From Marthasterias glacialis (taxonomy: Eukaryota > Echinodermata > Asteroidea > Forcipulatida > Asteriidae): 64,000 nucleotides of DNA. The position numbers were made by a program, and so were the translations under genes. The notes under the pieces were generated by a model. That model saw only the letters and a program-made list of their open reading frames with translations, was not told the origin of the DNA and ran no database searches. How positions within the stretch are numbered: the stretch's first letter is position 1; each line of letters opens with the position of its first letter. Where the stretch lies: the NCBI GenBank assembly GCA_911728455.2, contig OU452228.1, positions 20,347,689 to 20,411,688 on the forward strand, written 5' to 3'. Shown in pieces: positions 34,301-47,426 of the stretch.

Positions 34301-37300
34301 AAAACATTAAAAAATAGGCCCCCTTTAGTTACCCCCCCTTCCCCTCGCCTTTTGCGAGATTTAAACCGCCGCTGGTTGTTACAATCAATTTTATTTTATC
34401 TAATTTCAGTGTAGTGTTCCTGGTTTGGAGTAACTTGATTAATTGTATAGGTATGTGCTTTTTTACCAGTCGTATTATATTCCCAACAATTCTCACAGGA
34501 TTATCCTCTGTCATTCCGGATTTCTCTTTGGGTTTGGTGTTCCCTTCTGTAAAGATCGCCTTAAGGGTGTTCTAAGAAAATGACTAAATGGTTGTTGATA
34601 CTGGGCAAGCTGTTCTAACTCTTCAAGAAGACGTTACTGGCAGTCAGACACCTAGAGGAGAAACGCGTATTTCCCCAGCTGACCATTAATCAAATTCTCC
34701 CTTCAGGACTTTATCTCACTCCTTTAGAATCGGGCATCCTTTTTATGGTTCTATGGCAATATTTCAGATGTAGGTTCACTGGAATTGGGGCTCCTTAATC
34801 ACCACCCAACGATATATGGGGGCATTATAACTTGACACCGACTAAAAATACCGCTCAGCACTTTAGCATTACTAGAAATCATCGGGCAGTAAACTTCTCG
34901 CCCCAAATATAACTTCCCGCCAAATATATATATAACAGCTTTAGGTCAACAGATAAGTTAAACTCGTCCTGTGATTGGTTGGTACGTTACATTCCTGATG
35001 GTGAACGTCAGTTCATCATTCACGGTTTGGTGTGCGTTCTGATTATCTCCACTACGTCGGAGAGGGGACGTGGACATGGAAATGGCGCCAAATTGAAGAT
35101 AGGAATCGTCAAGTCCAATCATCAAGAGTGGATCCAAACAAAACAGAAAGAGAAACTGTCGAACAAAAGGCACATCTCAAGGATTACTGATTCCATAAAT
35201 TGAATCGATTTCTAAATTGAATTACACGATGGAGCTGGGATCACCGTAAGACCGTTAAAAAAGTCAGCGCTTATTTTGTAACAGAAGATTTCTCGAGTGA
35301 CGGTCAGTCAATGGTCTCCTGTTGAAGGCCTGTTGACGTAATCACCATGACGTCACCAGGATTTCCTTTTCAGGCCATCTTTTAAGACACTTTGCAACCA
35401 CTTGGATATCGTACACTTTTAATTGTATTATAAAGATTAGTTGATTACCAGGTATTGGTTTGAGAGTTGACTGTAATACACTCCCCCGCAAAATGTGTCC
35501 AAGTCAAATGCATTAAAAGTGAAACTGAAAGAGATCTCACACCCAAAAAGGGGGGGACCCCCAAAACATCACAAAACCTCGCAAAAAAAGTGTTTAAACT
35601 TTCATTTGTCGCTCTTGTCTTTCACAAATTCGGCTGTAAAGAAAACATGCTCGCATAAAGAAGGATCGCCGTCTCTCGATATTCAGACGGTGCAGTGCAG
35701 CATTGCGCACGCCATACTTCTCTTTTACACCTGCTTAATTTTTCCCTCGAAAGCTTTTTCACCGAGTGTTATTTTATCCGTTTACTCCATTAAAAATAGT
35801 CCACCTGATCCAAATGAACATCGTCGGCATGTTGCTAAGCGCGTGTAACACCTGCAACGTAATGTAATTGTGCGGGGAATATCTTAGCAACATTCAGGGT
35901 GTGAACGATAAAAAAAGGGGATACCGAGATTCAGAGAGAATTGGTTTACTAAATATATCAACACTGGACCCTAATGCATGCACGCTTTATTCCCCCGGGT
36001 GACCTTGTTTAAACAGCTTCCCTTTTTTTCCCTTTCATTTAAATGAAACCATTGATCGAGTCCTGTTATTTTGTTTACAAGTTTAGACAAAATTAAGCAG
36101 CACGTGACTACAAAAAGAGCGGCAGTGGAGTCGGTCTGATGAGAAAAAAAGAGAGTTATGATGAGGAAAAAAATACGTATTTGTGCCGGGTGTGTTTACC
36201 AACTGTTTGATTACATCCATCCTTTGTAGTTTTTGTTAACCTCTGATTTGATATATATTTAAAGGAAAGAGATTGAAATCCTTACGACAGCTGGTTAATC
36301 AAAAAAGCCAACACTGACTTGGAGTTGTGGATGTTGGTCTTTCGTCTCAGGGGAGGGGCGTGGAATTGCAGGAGTTTTTTAGAGCCGCTTGGAAATTGTT
36401 TGCCGTGTTTTGAGGACTTTCTAACGATGTATCCCGTCAGGTATTTGTGAAAGGAACTTGGTCAAAGGGAATTCTGGTACGCGGCTGGAAGGTACAGCCA
36501 TAGAAACAGGGGAATATAGAAATGCATTTCAATTCACTGCCCACATTCCTCGGATGTTGGTCGAGATGTTTTGCTTGTTGGCGCGTGTTTGCCATGCTCG
36601 ACTATTGACGCAAACAATTCTTCAAAACCATCGAAACCTTGATCCGTCTTCGAAAGCGTTCATTTTGGTTGTATGTGTGTCTGCGTGTGTGCGTGTGTGT
36701 GTGACGGTGGATCGTTAAATTCAACATGTCCCACAAAACAAAAATCAAGACAATTCTTCTTGAGATGTGTATCGATCTTTTCTTTCAGGTGCCACTCAAC
36801 AGTGTAACCTGACTTAATAAGTGAAGCGAAAAAAACACGCTTGCTCTATTGTTGTAAAGAGTTATTGAATTAAAAAGACAACTTAGTCCACTCCGAACAT
36901 CCAAAATAGATATAAGGTTTAGCGTTCAAGAATAGTCTGGAAAGGTCATGTTTTAACAGCCAGCAAACCGCAAACCAACGTTTTACTACTTTTTTCTTGA
37001 AACCCATGTTGACACAAATCTTGACTTCTAGAGTTCTGTGGGTGTCTTGCATGATGATCCACAGTTCACATGTGCTAATACAAACGGCAGGGAAAATAAA
37101 AGCCAACGCCGTAGCACTGCTCGTCGAGAATTCTTCAGGGTGTCACATTTCGGAGGGAATCGCTGAGGTATAATATCCACCGCTTGGACAGCGTTCGGCA
37201 GGGTTGGATCGGGTTTCAGATAACTGCATGGGCTACGTACCTCTTGTTCAAATCTCTTGTACTGTTGTACGTACGTCATACGAGCCACCCTTGTGCTCGC

Positions 37301-39498
37301 ATAAATGGCGCATCTTTCTTGATGGGCACCATATCTGGGCTAAGCAAAGTTCTCGGTGTGAGAAGTCTGCTATTGTCCATTGAATTTCCTTCTTTCTTTT
37401 TCATCAGGGGTGATTTTTCATCAATGGAGTACAAAGGGACGTTAGGGAAAGATACCATTTCAACATGATTCCCGTCTTGCATTCCATTGATACACTTTGC
37501 CAACGGTAGAATGAAAGGCTCGTGTGACAAAAAAGAAACGGTTGACGATTAGCATGACCACGAACAGTTACACAATCAGACTGTTTTCACGCTGTCCCTG
37601 CATTTAAGATCTGTTCACCTCAAAAAAACACAGGTTGATTAATTGAAAAGACAGAGCTTGTTTGTCTACACACCATTGAATTGATTTGTTGTGTTTTATA
37701 CGGTGAACATTTTCCACCGTGATCTATTGTGACTGACTTTTCCCGATGTTGTTCGATGTTGCTGTCTGTTTTGATATCTTTCTGAAATTAACACCGCGCG
37801 ACCAACCTCATCCTTAATGGCGAGTTAAGAATCGCCTTTTTTTTGTGCTATCGTGGCAACACGTTACCGGTGGCAAATTCAGTTACAGATAGTACACTAT
37901 ATGTCGATTTACAAAGCCATGTACCCCTCCAGTGAAACTTGCCTCTTGTTCTTATCACAGAGAAGGCTCCTGGCCTGTCAAACCCTTCGCAATTCCCCTT
38001 AAGGGATACCTCTGGATCCGAACCGTGAGTAACGCTCGTCAAATTAGATTACACACCGGCAAATTCACCGTCAAGTTTCAAAAGATCTCCCCTCAGATTT
38101 ACGTCTGCCTGAGCTGCAACGTCACACGGGTCAGGTGCTTGTTCTTATCCGACTCAAACGCGGGGTGTTAGTTCATTAGAATCAAATGGCCGGTCAGGCG
38201 AATAGGGGGGATCTGCTCCCTTGAGAAAACTGACCGTTAAAAAGGGCTAGATTTCCCCCCTGAGTCATCACTATCAACGAGGGATGAAAGGGTTTCGTAG
38301 ATGACCCCAATACCCAACAGCTTGAAGAAGAAAAAAAAGTTAAATAAATAAATACAAATCGGCTAAACTGTGATATCATGTTGGTTTTCCCTACGGCAGA
38401 GCTGTCTATATTATTAACACACAATTACATATAAGACAATGGCACGACCCACAATAGAGTAAGGGGATTATACAAACACCGTATTAGAGCATGCATGAAG
38501 ATCGTTACAATTAAAAGTAGTTTACCGTGAACATTACTTACTTACTGAACATTTCAGAAAATAGCTATACCGGTACTCGTTTTAAAGTAATGTAAGATTT
38601 CTGAAGACGGGTCTTCCGTGTTTTAGTTTTCGGTACCATAAGCCCTTCGAGTGTTGCACTTGGTACAATTTCATCGCCCCACGGAAGAAATTAATACCCC
38701 TCAAAAACAGGTGCTTAACAAAACTGGAACATCGGCCAAAAAATGCTACGTGAATTTGGTTTGTTTACCTCGGCTCCGTCCTATTATTTTTTGCAAGATG
38801 TTTGAAGTACAAGAACAAATTTACAGGTTTACGATTGAAAATCATCTTCACCAATTTTAAAAATGTTCTTGACGTAGGTCTTTACAACAGCTCAATTTTA
38901 TCACAGAGGCTTTCTCACCAGATCTAAATGGATCCCTCCTCATCTGATGATGTGAAAGATGAAAGCACTTTTACATCATTCCGTGTGAATGGTTCGCTTC
39001 ATGTAACGATGCCATGTCTGATTTAAACTCAAATAAACATCTGCTCTGGAACTTTAATACTGACAATGAACTATTGAAATGTGCATCTCATTCAAGGCTA
39101 ATATTAATTTTAATTTTCATGAAGTTAGGTCAGCTACTCTAGAAAAGTTGAAAAGAAGAAAAATTACTACTTTAATTGCAAAGTAGGGCGGCTTAAAATA
39201 GACGGGTACAATGCAATGAATGAAAATATATTTCTTTGTAATCTTTTAAATTTTTTTTTTCCCTTTCTTGTTTTTCCTCTTCTAAATCAGAGCGTTTCTT
39301 TTTAATCTCGGCATTTGCAGAGTGAAATAGACTGGTTTCATTTGAGATTACAACATAATTGAGGCTGGCTATTTTCTAGACGATATACTTCAATCATGGA
39401 GGACACTGCAAAATTATAAACTACTTTTTGAACCACTACTTCTTTACAGCCACTTTTGGCAAATCAACGTCACTTAAAGGAACCTTCAGACCAAATGG

Positions 39499-39534
<36 letters not shown>

Positions 39535-40661
39535 GGAAGTTCCTCGAGAGTGATGTTTCCATTTGGTTTGCTTGCTGCGTGATCGATCATGTACCGTCCG
39601 TCTGACGTTTTCAAGATTAAGATCAACACGGGTTATTCTCTCTCTCTCTCTTGTTAGTCGGTGGATAAAAACAAATGCTCCTGTTACATTCTGTATGTGC
39701 ACATGAGTTTGACTGGCATGGTTGTAGGAATTCGATACTAGATGGAATTGCCGTTTTCATAATTTTAAAAAACATCGTGGTCTCATTTTAAAATGTGCTT
39801 ATAATGTTATCTTTATTTTCTTCTTCTTATCTTTTTTAGTTTATTTTTCATTTGTTAGTTTTTTTTTTTGTTTTTTTTTTTAACCCTTCACTGTTTTTCA
39901 GTCCGTTTCCCCCCAACTATAACAGTCATTTTGAGAAGTAACTAAATTGACTTTCTATTGTAGCCCAGTATATATAATCGAGGTATAACTAGGCTGGCCC
40001 ATTGTATGCGTCATCTCGGGTTATCATAAACGCGCTCAGGGAACCTGACAATTGTCATAGTGTAAAATACAACTATCCTCGTAGTCTTTCTTCGTGTCGT
40101 ATTCTCAGCCTACCAGGGTTTCTTTAGTGATCCGAACGCACCTTTCACAATTGAAGCAGTTTCCATTCTAGCAATACTTTACTATCTGTTGATACGAGTC
40201 GGTGCCCAGACGGTCACTGAGTAGTTCTTTATCACACAATATTACCAGTTTTACTGTACGATTTCCAAACACATCTTTCAACTGTCAATAAATAACACAA
40301 AATTAAGATACAAGACATAATAGTCTCGTTAACAATACACTGCAACAAACACGGGCCACCCATGGTCTATGGAACTGTAACACTGAATGTGTCGAATGAA
40401 AGTATCGCAAATAGTTTTTTTTGTACAGTATATTCCACATTTTGATTTTTTTAATTCAACATCGGTGGATTCAAGTTCATTTGTTCCCAAAAGCGTTGCC
40501 TACTCGGGACTAAACACGCCATGTTATTCCCATAACAAGATCTAGAGATGTTAACGCCATGGCAAGGACAAACTACAGTTTTCACGAAGGCTGAACTAAA
40601 GTGTTTTCCTGACTCAAACAAGGTAGTCTTCAATTTGATGTAAGAGTAATTTAAGTAATGG
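34301..40661. other. Long intron stretch without recognised genes
   Basis: No coding exon recognised. Simple repeats include a T run at 39500-39531 and a short TC tract near 39637-39652. Several frames of 60-117 codons occur (for example 35495-35848 and 37184-37468 on plus), but none shows a known domain or a good splice context. A TTTCCCGCC-like motif and a TATA-rich stretch near 34915-34932 could be promoter-like but are not supported otherwise. Confidence 0.4.
39500..39531. repeat. Poly(T) tract, ~32 bases
   Basis: An uninterrupted T run, possibly the tail of a minus-strand retroposon. Confidence 0.9.
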
Positions 40662-40761
40662 NNNNNNNNNNNNNNNNNNNNNNNNNNNNNNNNNNNNNNN
40701 NNNNNNNNNNNNNNNNNNNNNNNNNNNNNNNNNNNNNNNNNNNNNNNNNNNNNNNNNNNNN
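40662..40761. other. Assembly gap (100 N)
   Basis: Exactly 100 undetermined bases, the usual placeholder for a gap of unknown size. The missing cyclase exon or exons could lie in it. Confidence 0.99.
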
Positions 40762-42834
40762 TAGCGACAATAGTAAAAAGAATGTAACTTTATCAAAAGT
40801 AAAATGACATTTTATATCAAACTCGTGTTTTGATAACTTTGTATTTATATTAACATTGAGGGCTAAGTTCGCTCTGGACATCTTTGCAAATCATTATTTT
40901 GCTCAAAGTTCTCCTCGGGAAAAGACAAATTGCATCAATGTTATAGTTAATACATTAAAAACAAAACTTTGGATCTACCCGGGGACAGTAAAAAAAAAAA
41001 ATAACTATAACTGTCTGAAGATGGTTTATGTGTGAAATTAATCTAACTTCTTCATCTTGAAAACCAAGATAGAAACCTAGAGTCTACCATTTACCGTGGT
41101 TTTATGTCTATTGGAACTTGTTAAAATCTGCAAATAGTAAAATTCATTACCAACAAAATGTATGAGCAAAGAGTGAAAAAATGTTTCCTTGAAATCCGGA
41201 TATTACAAAAAAATAAAACCCACTATGAAAATTTCATGGTATCTGGAACGCGTGTAGTTAACAACAAATACAACCCAAGAAAATCGCAATTATAGATCAG
41301 TCTGAAATCTGACCCCAAATCGTTAAAAAGACCGGGAAAAGGCGGACATATCAATTTGATCGAATTAGACAACGCCATAGACCTGCAGATTTCATCTTCA
41401 TCCATTTTTTATAAATCATACTCGAGCGTTTCTAGCATCTAGTGACGTCAAAGAGAGAGACATTTTTAGCCTACGGATTCTTTGCATTTAAAATAAACCC
41501 ATGTCCGTAAATGTATGTCTGCTATTTACAGTAGTAGTAAACCAAGCCTACTATGATCTTAGTATCGATTGGCGAGGTATGTTAAATAAAATTTAAAACA
41601 GGAGCGATGGAATCGTCAAACAGAACAGTCTAGAGACTCTCTTGTGCGATGGTTTTCTTACATTCGATCGTGTTAGCACACTTCATTTAGTCTTGCCCTA
41701 AACCCGGAACATACCGACCCAGCCTATGGTAAAAGGCACTTTGTTTGCCATTAGCTCATTGAACAGTTTTCATTCAAGGGAGAAAATGCCAGGGGATGGA
41801 GATTTTCAATATTGCTGTCAGCCTTTGCAGGAGTTTCAACGCTCTATCTATGGTTTATCATCCAACGGTTGCACGCGTGACGGGGGCGGGTTAACTGCAC
41901 TGAGAGTGAAGTTGTTCACGAGCGCTCTTAAAAACGCGGGAAAACTGAACGTGTCTTTTCTCATCATGCGGCAGGCACGTGTACACAACGTGAATGCATT
42001 CGCATATGAATCTCAACTTAGTTTCTAACTCAGGCCGTATGTGTATACCGAGTGTAGATTGATTCTTCTACACTTATTGCTTGCTATATACCGCCGAAGC
42101 AACAACATGCCTTTGCATAATTTGTTGATTATATGTCACAATGTCACCATGGAAACTGGGTTTTTGGTCGAGATAAATTTCAGGCATTTCATTACAAGTG
42201 AACCCGTTAAATCGCCTACATGACCGCTCTAGAATCTGCTCGTTTGCTCAAACCCATTATCAATATACAACAGCCACGCTCTATTCCCGTATTTGCAATC
42301 TCCTTTCCAGACTACTGGAATATAATGTATTTGGCAATACGCAGTGTTATGCATTCCTTTAGTTTATCATCGGTCCATACGGATAAATGAAAACGGTTTC
42401 CTTTTGGAACCAGTTCCTGTGAACCTAGATCCTTTAGAACGAGTCTGATGTTAGTATGTTCCTCACGTTGGTTGTCAATAGTTCCAAGAGATTCCTAATA
42501 GATGTTTGACTATAGCGTTGTAACGCAGTGGCATACAGCAGCTATTGTGTTGGTTTGAAAAAAATATCCCCCAGCTTATGACGTCTGTCAACTAAAATGT
42601 TCATGGTTAGATGTTATACGCCCCTTCCCTCCCTGAGAACGGGACTCCTCCCCCTACTGAGACCTATCACCCAGTACTGTTTGACAATTTATTATAGTTC
42701 AGTTCGACTGACACAGATACTAAAAAATAACAGCGATGCTTTTGTAAGCCCTCAGCCCTTATACATTGTATATAGGTGACAAAAGATATCCACAAACCAC
42801 ATGTTCCTATACCTGAGCACTGTGACCGGGACAT
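40762..42834. other. Intron, no gene seen
   Basis: A 100-codon plus-strand frame starts with ATG at 41726, but it has no recognisable domain. Nothing else supported. Confidence 0.35.
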
Positions 42835-43146
42835 TTGACCTTATCACCCCCAAAACAGTCCCAACTTTTCTTTCCCCAACGGCAACCACCCAACCGAGTG
42901 ACAAATGTCCAAATGTCACTTCTAACTGGAGTTACGGTCCAGAAACCATTTACCTATCACCCACAAAACAATCCCAAGTTTTCTTTCTCCAAGGGCCAGC
43001 CCGTATATCCAAGCTACAAGTCCAAATGTCACTTCTAACTGAAGTTACGGTCCGGAAACGAAAGTCCGGACGTCCGGACGGACGGACGCCGTATAGGCAA
43101 GGGCAAGACCCCTTCAGCCTATGGGGCTGAGGGGTAAAAAAAAAAA
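42835..43146 (+). mobile_element. Retroposon-like repeat with internal duplication, 3' hairpin and poly(A)
   Basis: Two 113-bp units (marks at 42841 and 42954) share TATCACCC(C/A)CAAAACA and CAAATGTCACTTCTAACTG. They are followed by a GGACGTCCGGACGGACGG tract (about 43064-43086) and a hairpin, CCCCTTCAGCC/GGCTGAGGGG (43109-43134), directly before an A-run. A 3' hairpin plus a poly(A) tail fits a LINE-mobilised retroposon. The two overlapping open frames are not genes. Confidence 0.65.
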
Positions 43147-43696
43147 GTAATGAATGGTAACAACTAAATACAGTGGATAGGTTGGCAAGCAGGGTACAAA
43201 ATTCAAACAAACAAAACAAATAAAACCAAAACGTACAAACCTGTTAGCCTTGAAATAGACTTAACCGTCTTCACTGAATACAAATAATTATGTTTTGTAT
43301 TATTCCTAAATCTATCGTGGGATATCGTTAGCAGCTATGATAATTAATACATAACAGTGTGGGACAGGCTGAACTACCTTACACGACACATACACCTGAA
43401 AACCCAGGTGTCACAATTACACCACGGGGTGTCAAGTCATCTAACCACGGTGTTTATAATGTTGACATAGATGACCGATAATGTAGACTCTTCTAAAGGC
43501 ACGGACTGTTATTATCCTCCTCCTCAATCAATCGCACGACCCTGACGAGGATAGACTAAGGAAACGATAATGAACACATAAGAGTATTACCTCGCTCCCA
43601 AAGCCATGGGGGGGGGGGATGGGATAACAAAAAGCAGCGACTTTAGAATTCAATTAAACACCAGGATGGGCAGAAAATGATTTTTTTTTCTCTCAG

Positions 43697-43768
43697 TCAC
43701 TTCTCTTCGATCGAAAATGTTCTTCAGATGTTGCATCAAGGCCACTGCAGACGTGACCGGATGAGGAA
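43697..43768 (+). CDS. Candidate short exon of the cyclase gene (speculative)
   Basis: A strong acceptor (T9 then CTCTCAG, AG at 43695-43696) precedes a frame reading HFSSIENVLQMLHQGH and then CRRDRMRK, followed by a possible donor GTAATG at 43769. The amphipathic helix with LQxL...H resembles the stretch after the IFPE-type motif in vertebrate alpha-1 subunits. The acceptor phase fits exon 1 only if the alternative donor at 3497 is used. The alignment is about three residues longer than expected, and no partner exon completing the domain was found, so this is a lead and not a call. Confidence 0.22.
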
Positions 43769-45304
43769 GTAATGTGTATTGGGTTTGGGATTCCTAATCT
43801 TTCAAGTCATCGTAGATCTAGATTGCTAAGACGTCTTAAATCAGACCTTTCGTTGAAACGTGAAGGTGCACGGAGCGAGTGGAACACTTCAAGAGAGAAA
43901 AAGTTCAACTCACTGGGGCGTTTGAACTCGGTCTCTGTGTGACTGCAGATAAGGAGGCATAAACGCATAAAACGGGATTGTTCGAGCATGGTTCGAGTCA
44001 GTGAAATAGTATATCATGCTTCACATTGCATTGAGCAACAGGCGACGCGATGTGTGATCGTATAAAGAAAGAACTTCAAGGTCAAAGTATGGAAGGCAAG
44101 GGCTGATTCTTTCACGGGGAGTTGGACCAGAGTAAGCATTGATAGCTTATTGCTTATGGACACTCGGGCTTGTAGAAAGTATAGACCCCCTTGTACGTGA
44201 TGCACATGACGTCACGAGCTCAAACAGCGCCCTCGGTGAGGTCAAGTGAAGACCAAGCATTGGCCGATGGACTAAAGACGGAAGGGTGCTTACCTCAATA
44301 TGCATGTGTAACGTATATGCTACAATTAAAACGACAGTGGCTTTTCTGGATAAATCAGGGTTTTTTCTGAAACCTTTTCAGGTTATTTCAATATCTCCAA
44401 ACTCGTATCTACACGCAATTCCTAAAACTTAATCACTTTAGCAATAAAAGTCAGAATTAAATTAGGCCCTACTCCACATCTAGCCTTGGGTTTTAATCAA
44501 GGTAGAATCTCTATATCTACCCAAGACAGTCCTAATATATCTGCCTTTTCAATCCAGACCAAAATGAGATATCCCCCAACAGACGACGCAATAAATGTGT
44601 CTAGTCATCGAAATTATTAATTAGAATTTGTAATACTGATGTTTGTATCTCCTGTACAACCGCCGCGGCAAAGAAACCCAAACCCAAAACCATTAAATTG
44701 TACTCTGATATCAATTCTGATATGCAAGCCTAAAGTACAATGCAATTAGTTTGCTCTTCGGCAAGGTTATACTAATTAGGTATGTTTTTAATAATTAAAA
44801 CCACTTAAGTGGTATGTGTATGGGCTATGCCACATTCTTGGTTTATTTTTTGATAGGATCGACCAAATTCGAATATTCTAATGAAAAAGTTTAACTTGAG
44901 TACGAAAGACACTTTCAGTTTTATCAGTTCATTGGGTTGAATTTATGATAGCATACGGCCGGTAGGTGGTGGGATTGTGTCTTTGATGAGGCTAGCCTGG
45001 AATTTGGCACACAGTCGGAGTTTGTCATGAGGAAGATATTTGCCCTTTGGGACATAGCAGATTTGTCCTTTGACAAAATATAGGTGCAATAACAAGTAAT
45101 GGCAGCCATTTTGAAAACTTTGGGAAAATTGCTTGTTATTCTACCTAAATTTTTTCGAAGGAAAAAAACCTCTGCGATGACTTTAGCCAAATATCTGACA
45201 TACTCTGTGTGCCAAATTCCACGCTTGTATCATCAAAGGCAAAGTTCTCCTAAATGTTTCTCCTATCTGCCCCCACTACATTCAAAAAAATAGAAAAAAC
45301 GAGT
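43769..45304. other. Intron, no gene seen
   Basis: Minus-strand frames at 43807-43989 and 44924-45190 lack recognisable domains. No repeats recognised by eye. Confidence 0.35.
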
Positions 45305-45510
45305 TAGAATTGACCCGGATTCCGTATCCCAGGAAGCCTGAACCATATCTGGGTCAGGCTGACCCGGAAAGTGGCTAAACATTGGGAGTTTGACTCGGAT
45401 TCGGCGTCAGTTTGACCCATTTCTGGGTCAGTTTGACACAGATTTCGGGTCACACTGTCCCATAAATGGGTCAGGTCCCTGTGACCCGCAATCTGGGTCA
45501 ATTCTAACCA
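45305..45510 (+). repeat. GGGTCA-rich dispersed element 'R3', copy 1
   Basis: Contains many GGGTCA/TGACCC words, including the inverted pair GGGTCAGGCTGACCC at 45351-45365. Most of it matches the reverse complement of 50545-50745: for example TTTGACTCGGATTC, GCGTCAGTTTGAC and GGTCAGGCTGACC in the same order. It lies 1.2 kb before the exon at 46677. Confidence 0.8.
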
Positions 45511-46559
45511 ATTATTGACTGATTGTTTGTTTGTTTGTTTGTTTGTTTTTTTGTGTTTTTTTTTAGAATGAAGTGGGGCAGATATGTACATTTTAATTTT
45601 GTTTTTTAAAAGAGCGTTTCGGCTGGAAGTCTGTTCAGTTAAGCACGATTTAAAAATGATAATGATGAAGTCATTTTTAAAGATCCACCTTTAATCGACG
45701 AAAACTAAATATCGCTAGCATTTGTCTATTTACTTCTTTAACTTGTCTAGTTCTAAATATTGTCAACGATATTCGAGATGCATTTACAAATAAAGGCAAC
45801 ATTTCAAACCCACTGGAATATGAGAATTAATGTATGAATCTAAATTAACGTATAATTTGCTTGAAGATTACTCTTACTCTTACTCTTACCCCGGCGGATA
45901 ATACAAACCTGAAAGATTAGACGTAATTCTTTAGAACTTTTATAACATTCAAGGAAAAAGGGGCATGATAATAAAGGGTTGTAAACTCTTCCCGTCGTGA
46001 TCCATGCTATAGAATGCCCACAATGCAGGCAATGCAGCTATCGTCCATTCTAATTAAAAACAGCAATATTTTTAAGGCGAAAGTAAAATATCGAAAAACT
46101 GTAACATGATTAGATCCTGTATTGGCTCAACGAGGCTGCTACATCAATACTAAACACCTGTGTGGAAGGCCAATGTTCCTGACGTTTCAACCACTAGGAA
46201 ACAAATGTGGGCCTACCTGTGTCAGAAGTTTGCGTTGACTTTTCAGCGCAATTCTAACAGACAAGGGTAATCGATGTTCGGGCATCTTAATTGGCTTAGA
46301 ATTAAGTTCAACGTATCTAAACCATGGGCGACAGGGCAAGAGTTTGGTACCTTTTTTTTTGGAACATTGATAGTTATCATACTTGCCTGAAGAAAACTGA
46401 CAAAAATGTCAAAATCAGATTTAGTTTGTCCTAAAGGGCTTAGGGTAATGTCAAACCATCGCAGCCAAATCAGCACCTGCTACAGCAACGATGTGCTTCA
46501 AGAACATAGTTGCGTCAATCATAGCCCTATTGAAAGTTCATTGATTGTTATTCATAAAA

Positions 46560-46601
46560 ACAACAAAAACAACAACAGCAACAACAACAAAAACAACCAG
46601 A
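46560..46601. repeat. (AAC)n-type microsatellite just before an exon
   Basis: CAACAAAAACAACAACAGCA and similar, ending about 75 bp before the acceptor of the exon at 46677. Confidence 0.8.
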
Positions 46602-46676
46602 AGCAATTGGGAACTGAAATGTAAAAAAAAAAATAAGCAAAACAGCTAAACATTGATATGTTTCTTTGATTGTTAG

Positions 46677-46855
46677 GTTTAGAATACCGGAAACTAATGG
46701 ACAGTTACGGAGAGGAATTTTTCTGTCTTTGTTTCGAGCGTTACGGGGCTGTCGTTGGAGCTTTAGGCGGAACTTTGGCTGATTTCTACGGCAACATTGA
46801 CGGGTTTTATGAGCATATTTTAGAACAAGGAGTTATTAATGAAGACCAGTTACAG
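46677..46855 (+). CDS. GUCY1A: Soluble guanylate cyclase alpha, H-NOX exon
   Basis: The acceptor is TTGTTAG at 46670-46676 and the donor CAG|GTATGT at 46856. The exon starts two bases into a codon and ends in phase 0. It encodes LEYRKLMDSYGEEFFCLCFE, then GALGGTLADFYGNIDGFYEHI, matching the GEEVF...GVVGGTLKDF region of vertebrate alpha-1 H-NOX. At the place where beta subunits carry the proximal heme histidine (in an LHDHL-type motif) this protein has Tyr (GFYEHI). It therefore should not bind heme by that ligand, as is usual for alpha subunits. The preceding exon must end in phase 1 (a Gly codon is expected) and was not found. Confidence 0.9.
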
Positions 46856-47426
46856 GTATGTCATCTAGTCTATCATAATACTTTTTCTAGTTTTTTTTTA
46901 AGTTTTTTTATTTGAAACTTTTCGTTCGCATTGAATCATGGGGTCATGTGCTGCAAATAAAAGAAGTCATCTTTTATGAGTGAACTATGCAACGGATGAT
47001 ATTGATGATGCCGGTTCAGTGAGTTCGTCCCAGAAGTACATGACCCAATGACATTCAGAGCAGTTGTCATCCATTCAGAACGATGGAACACAAAACGAAA
47101 TCCGTCAACTAGGATAAATGAAGAGACAAGATGGTTAAGTCATCTTAAATCTGGACAGTAAGAGTCTGACAGGATCATGCAAGACTGGCGTCCTCTTAAA
47201 TTGTATTTTTTATTCAATTTGTATTTAATAAGAGAACTATAGAAAACACACAGAAGACAATTATGGCCAGGGTCTCTAAATGTAAATGTTAGTTTTGGTT
47301 CACAAATATTTGTTTTAACAAATAAAACCTTAGAAAGTTGCACTTTTAAGCTTTTTTCCAAAGTAGGGCTTTTACGATGTGCCTATTTTGTTGTGCTTTT
47401 TATGCGTTTTCTTATTTGTCTTAAAG

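Noticed and set aside
34915..34985. Internal promoter (TATA-rich stretch, CCAAT-like TGATTGG, TTCCCGCC)
   Set aside because: The motifs are common in AT-rich intron and no exon follows with a recognisable product.
43807..43950. Next cyclase exon reading EHFKREKVQLTGAFEL
   Set aside because: It has the right length and phase to lead into the exon at 46677, but the donor would be GTCTCT and there is no acceptor with a pyrimidine tract.
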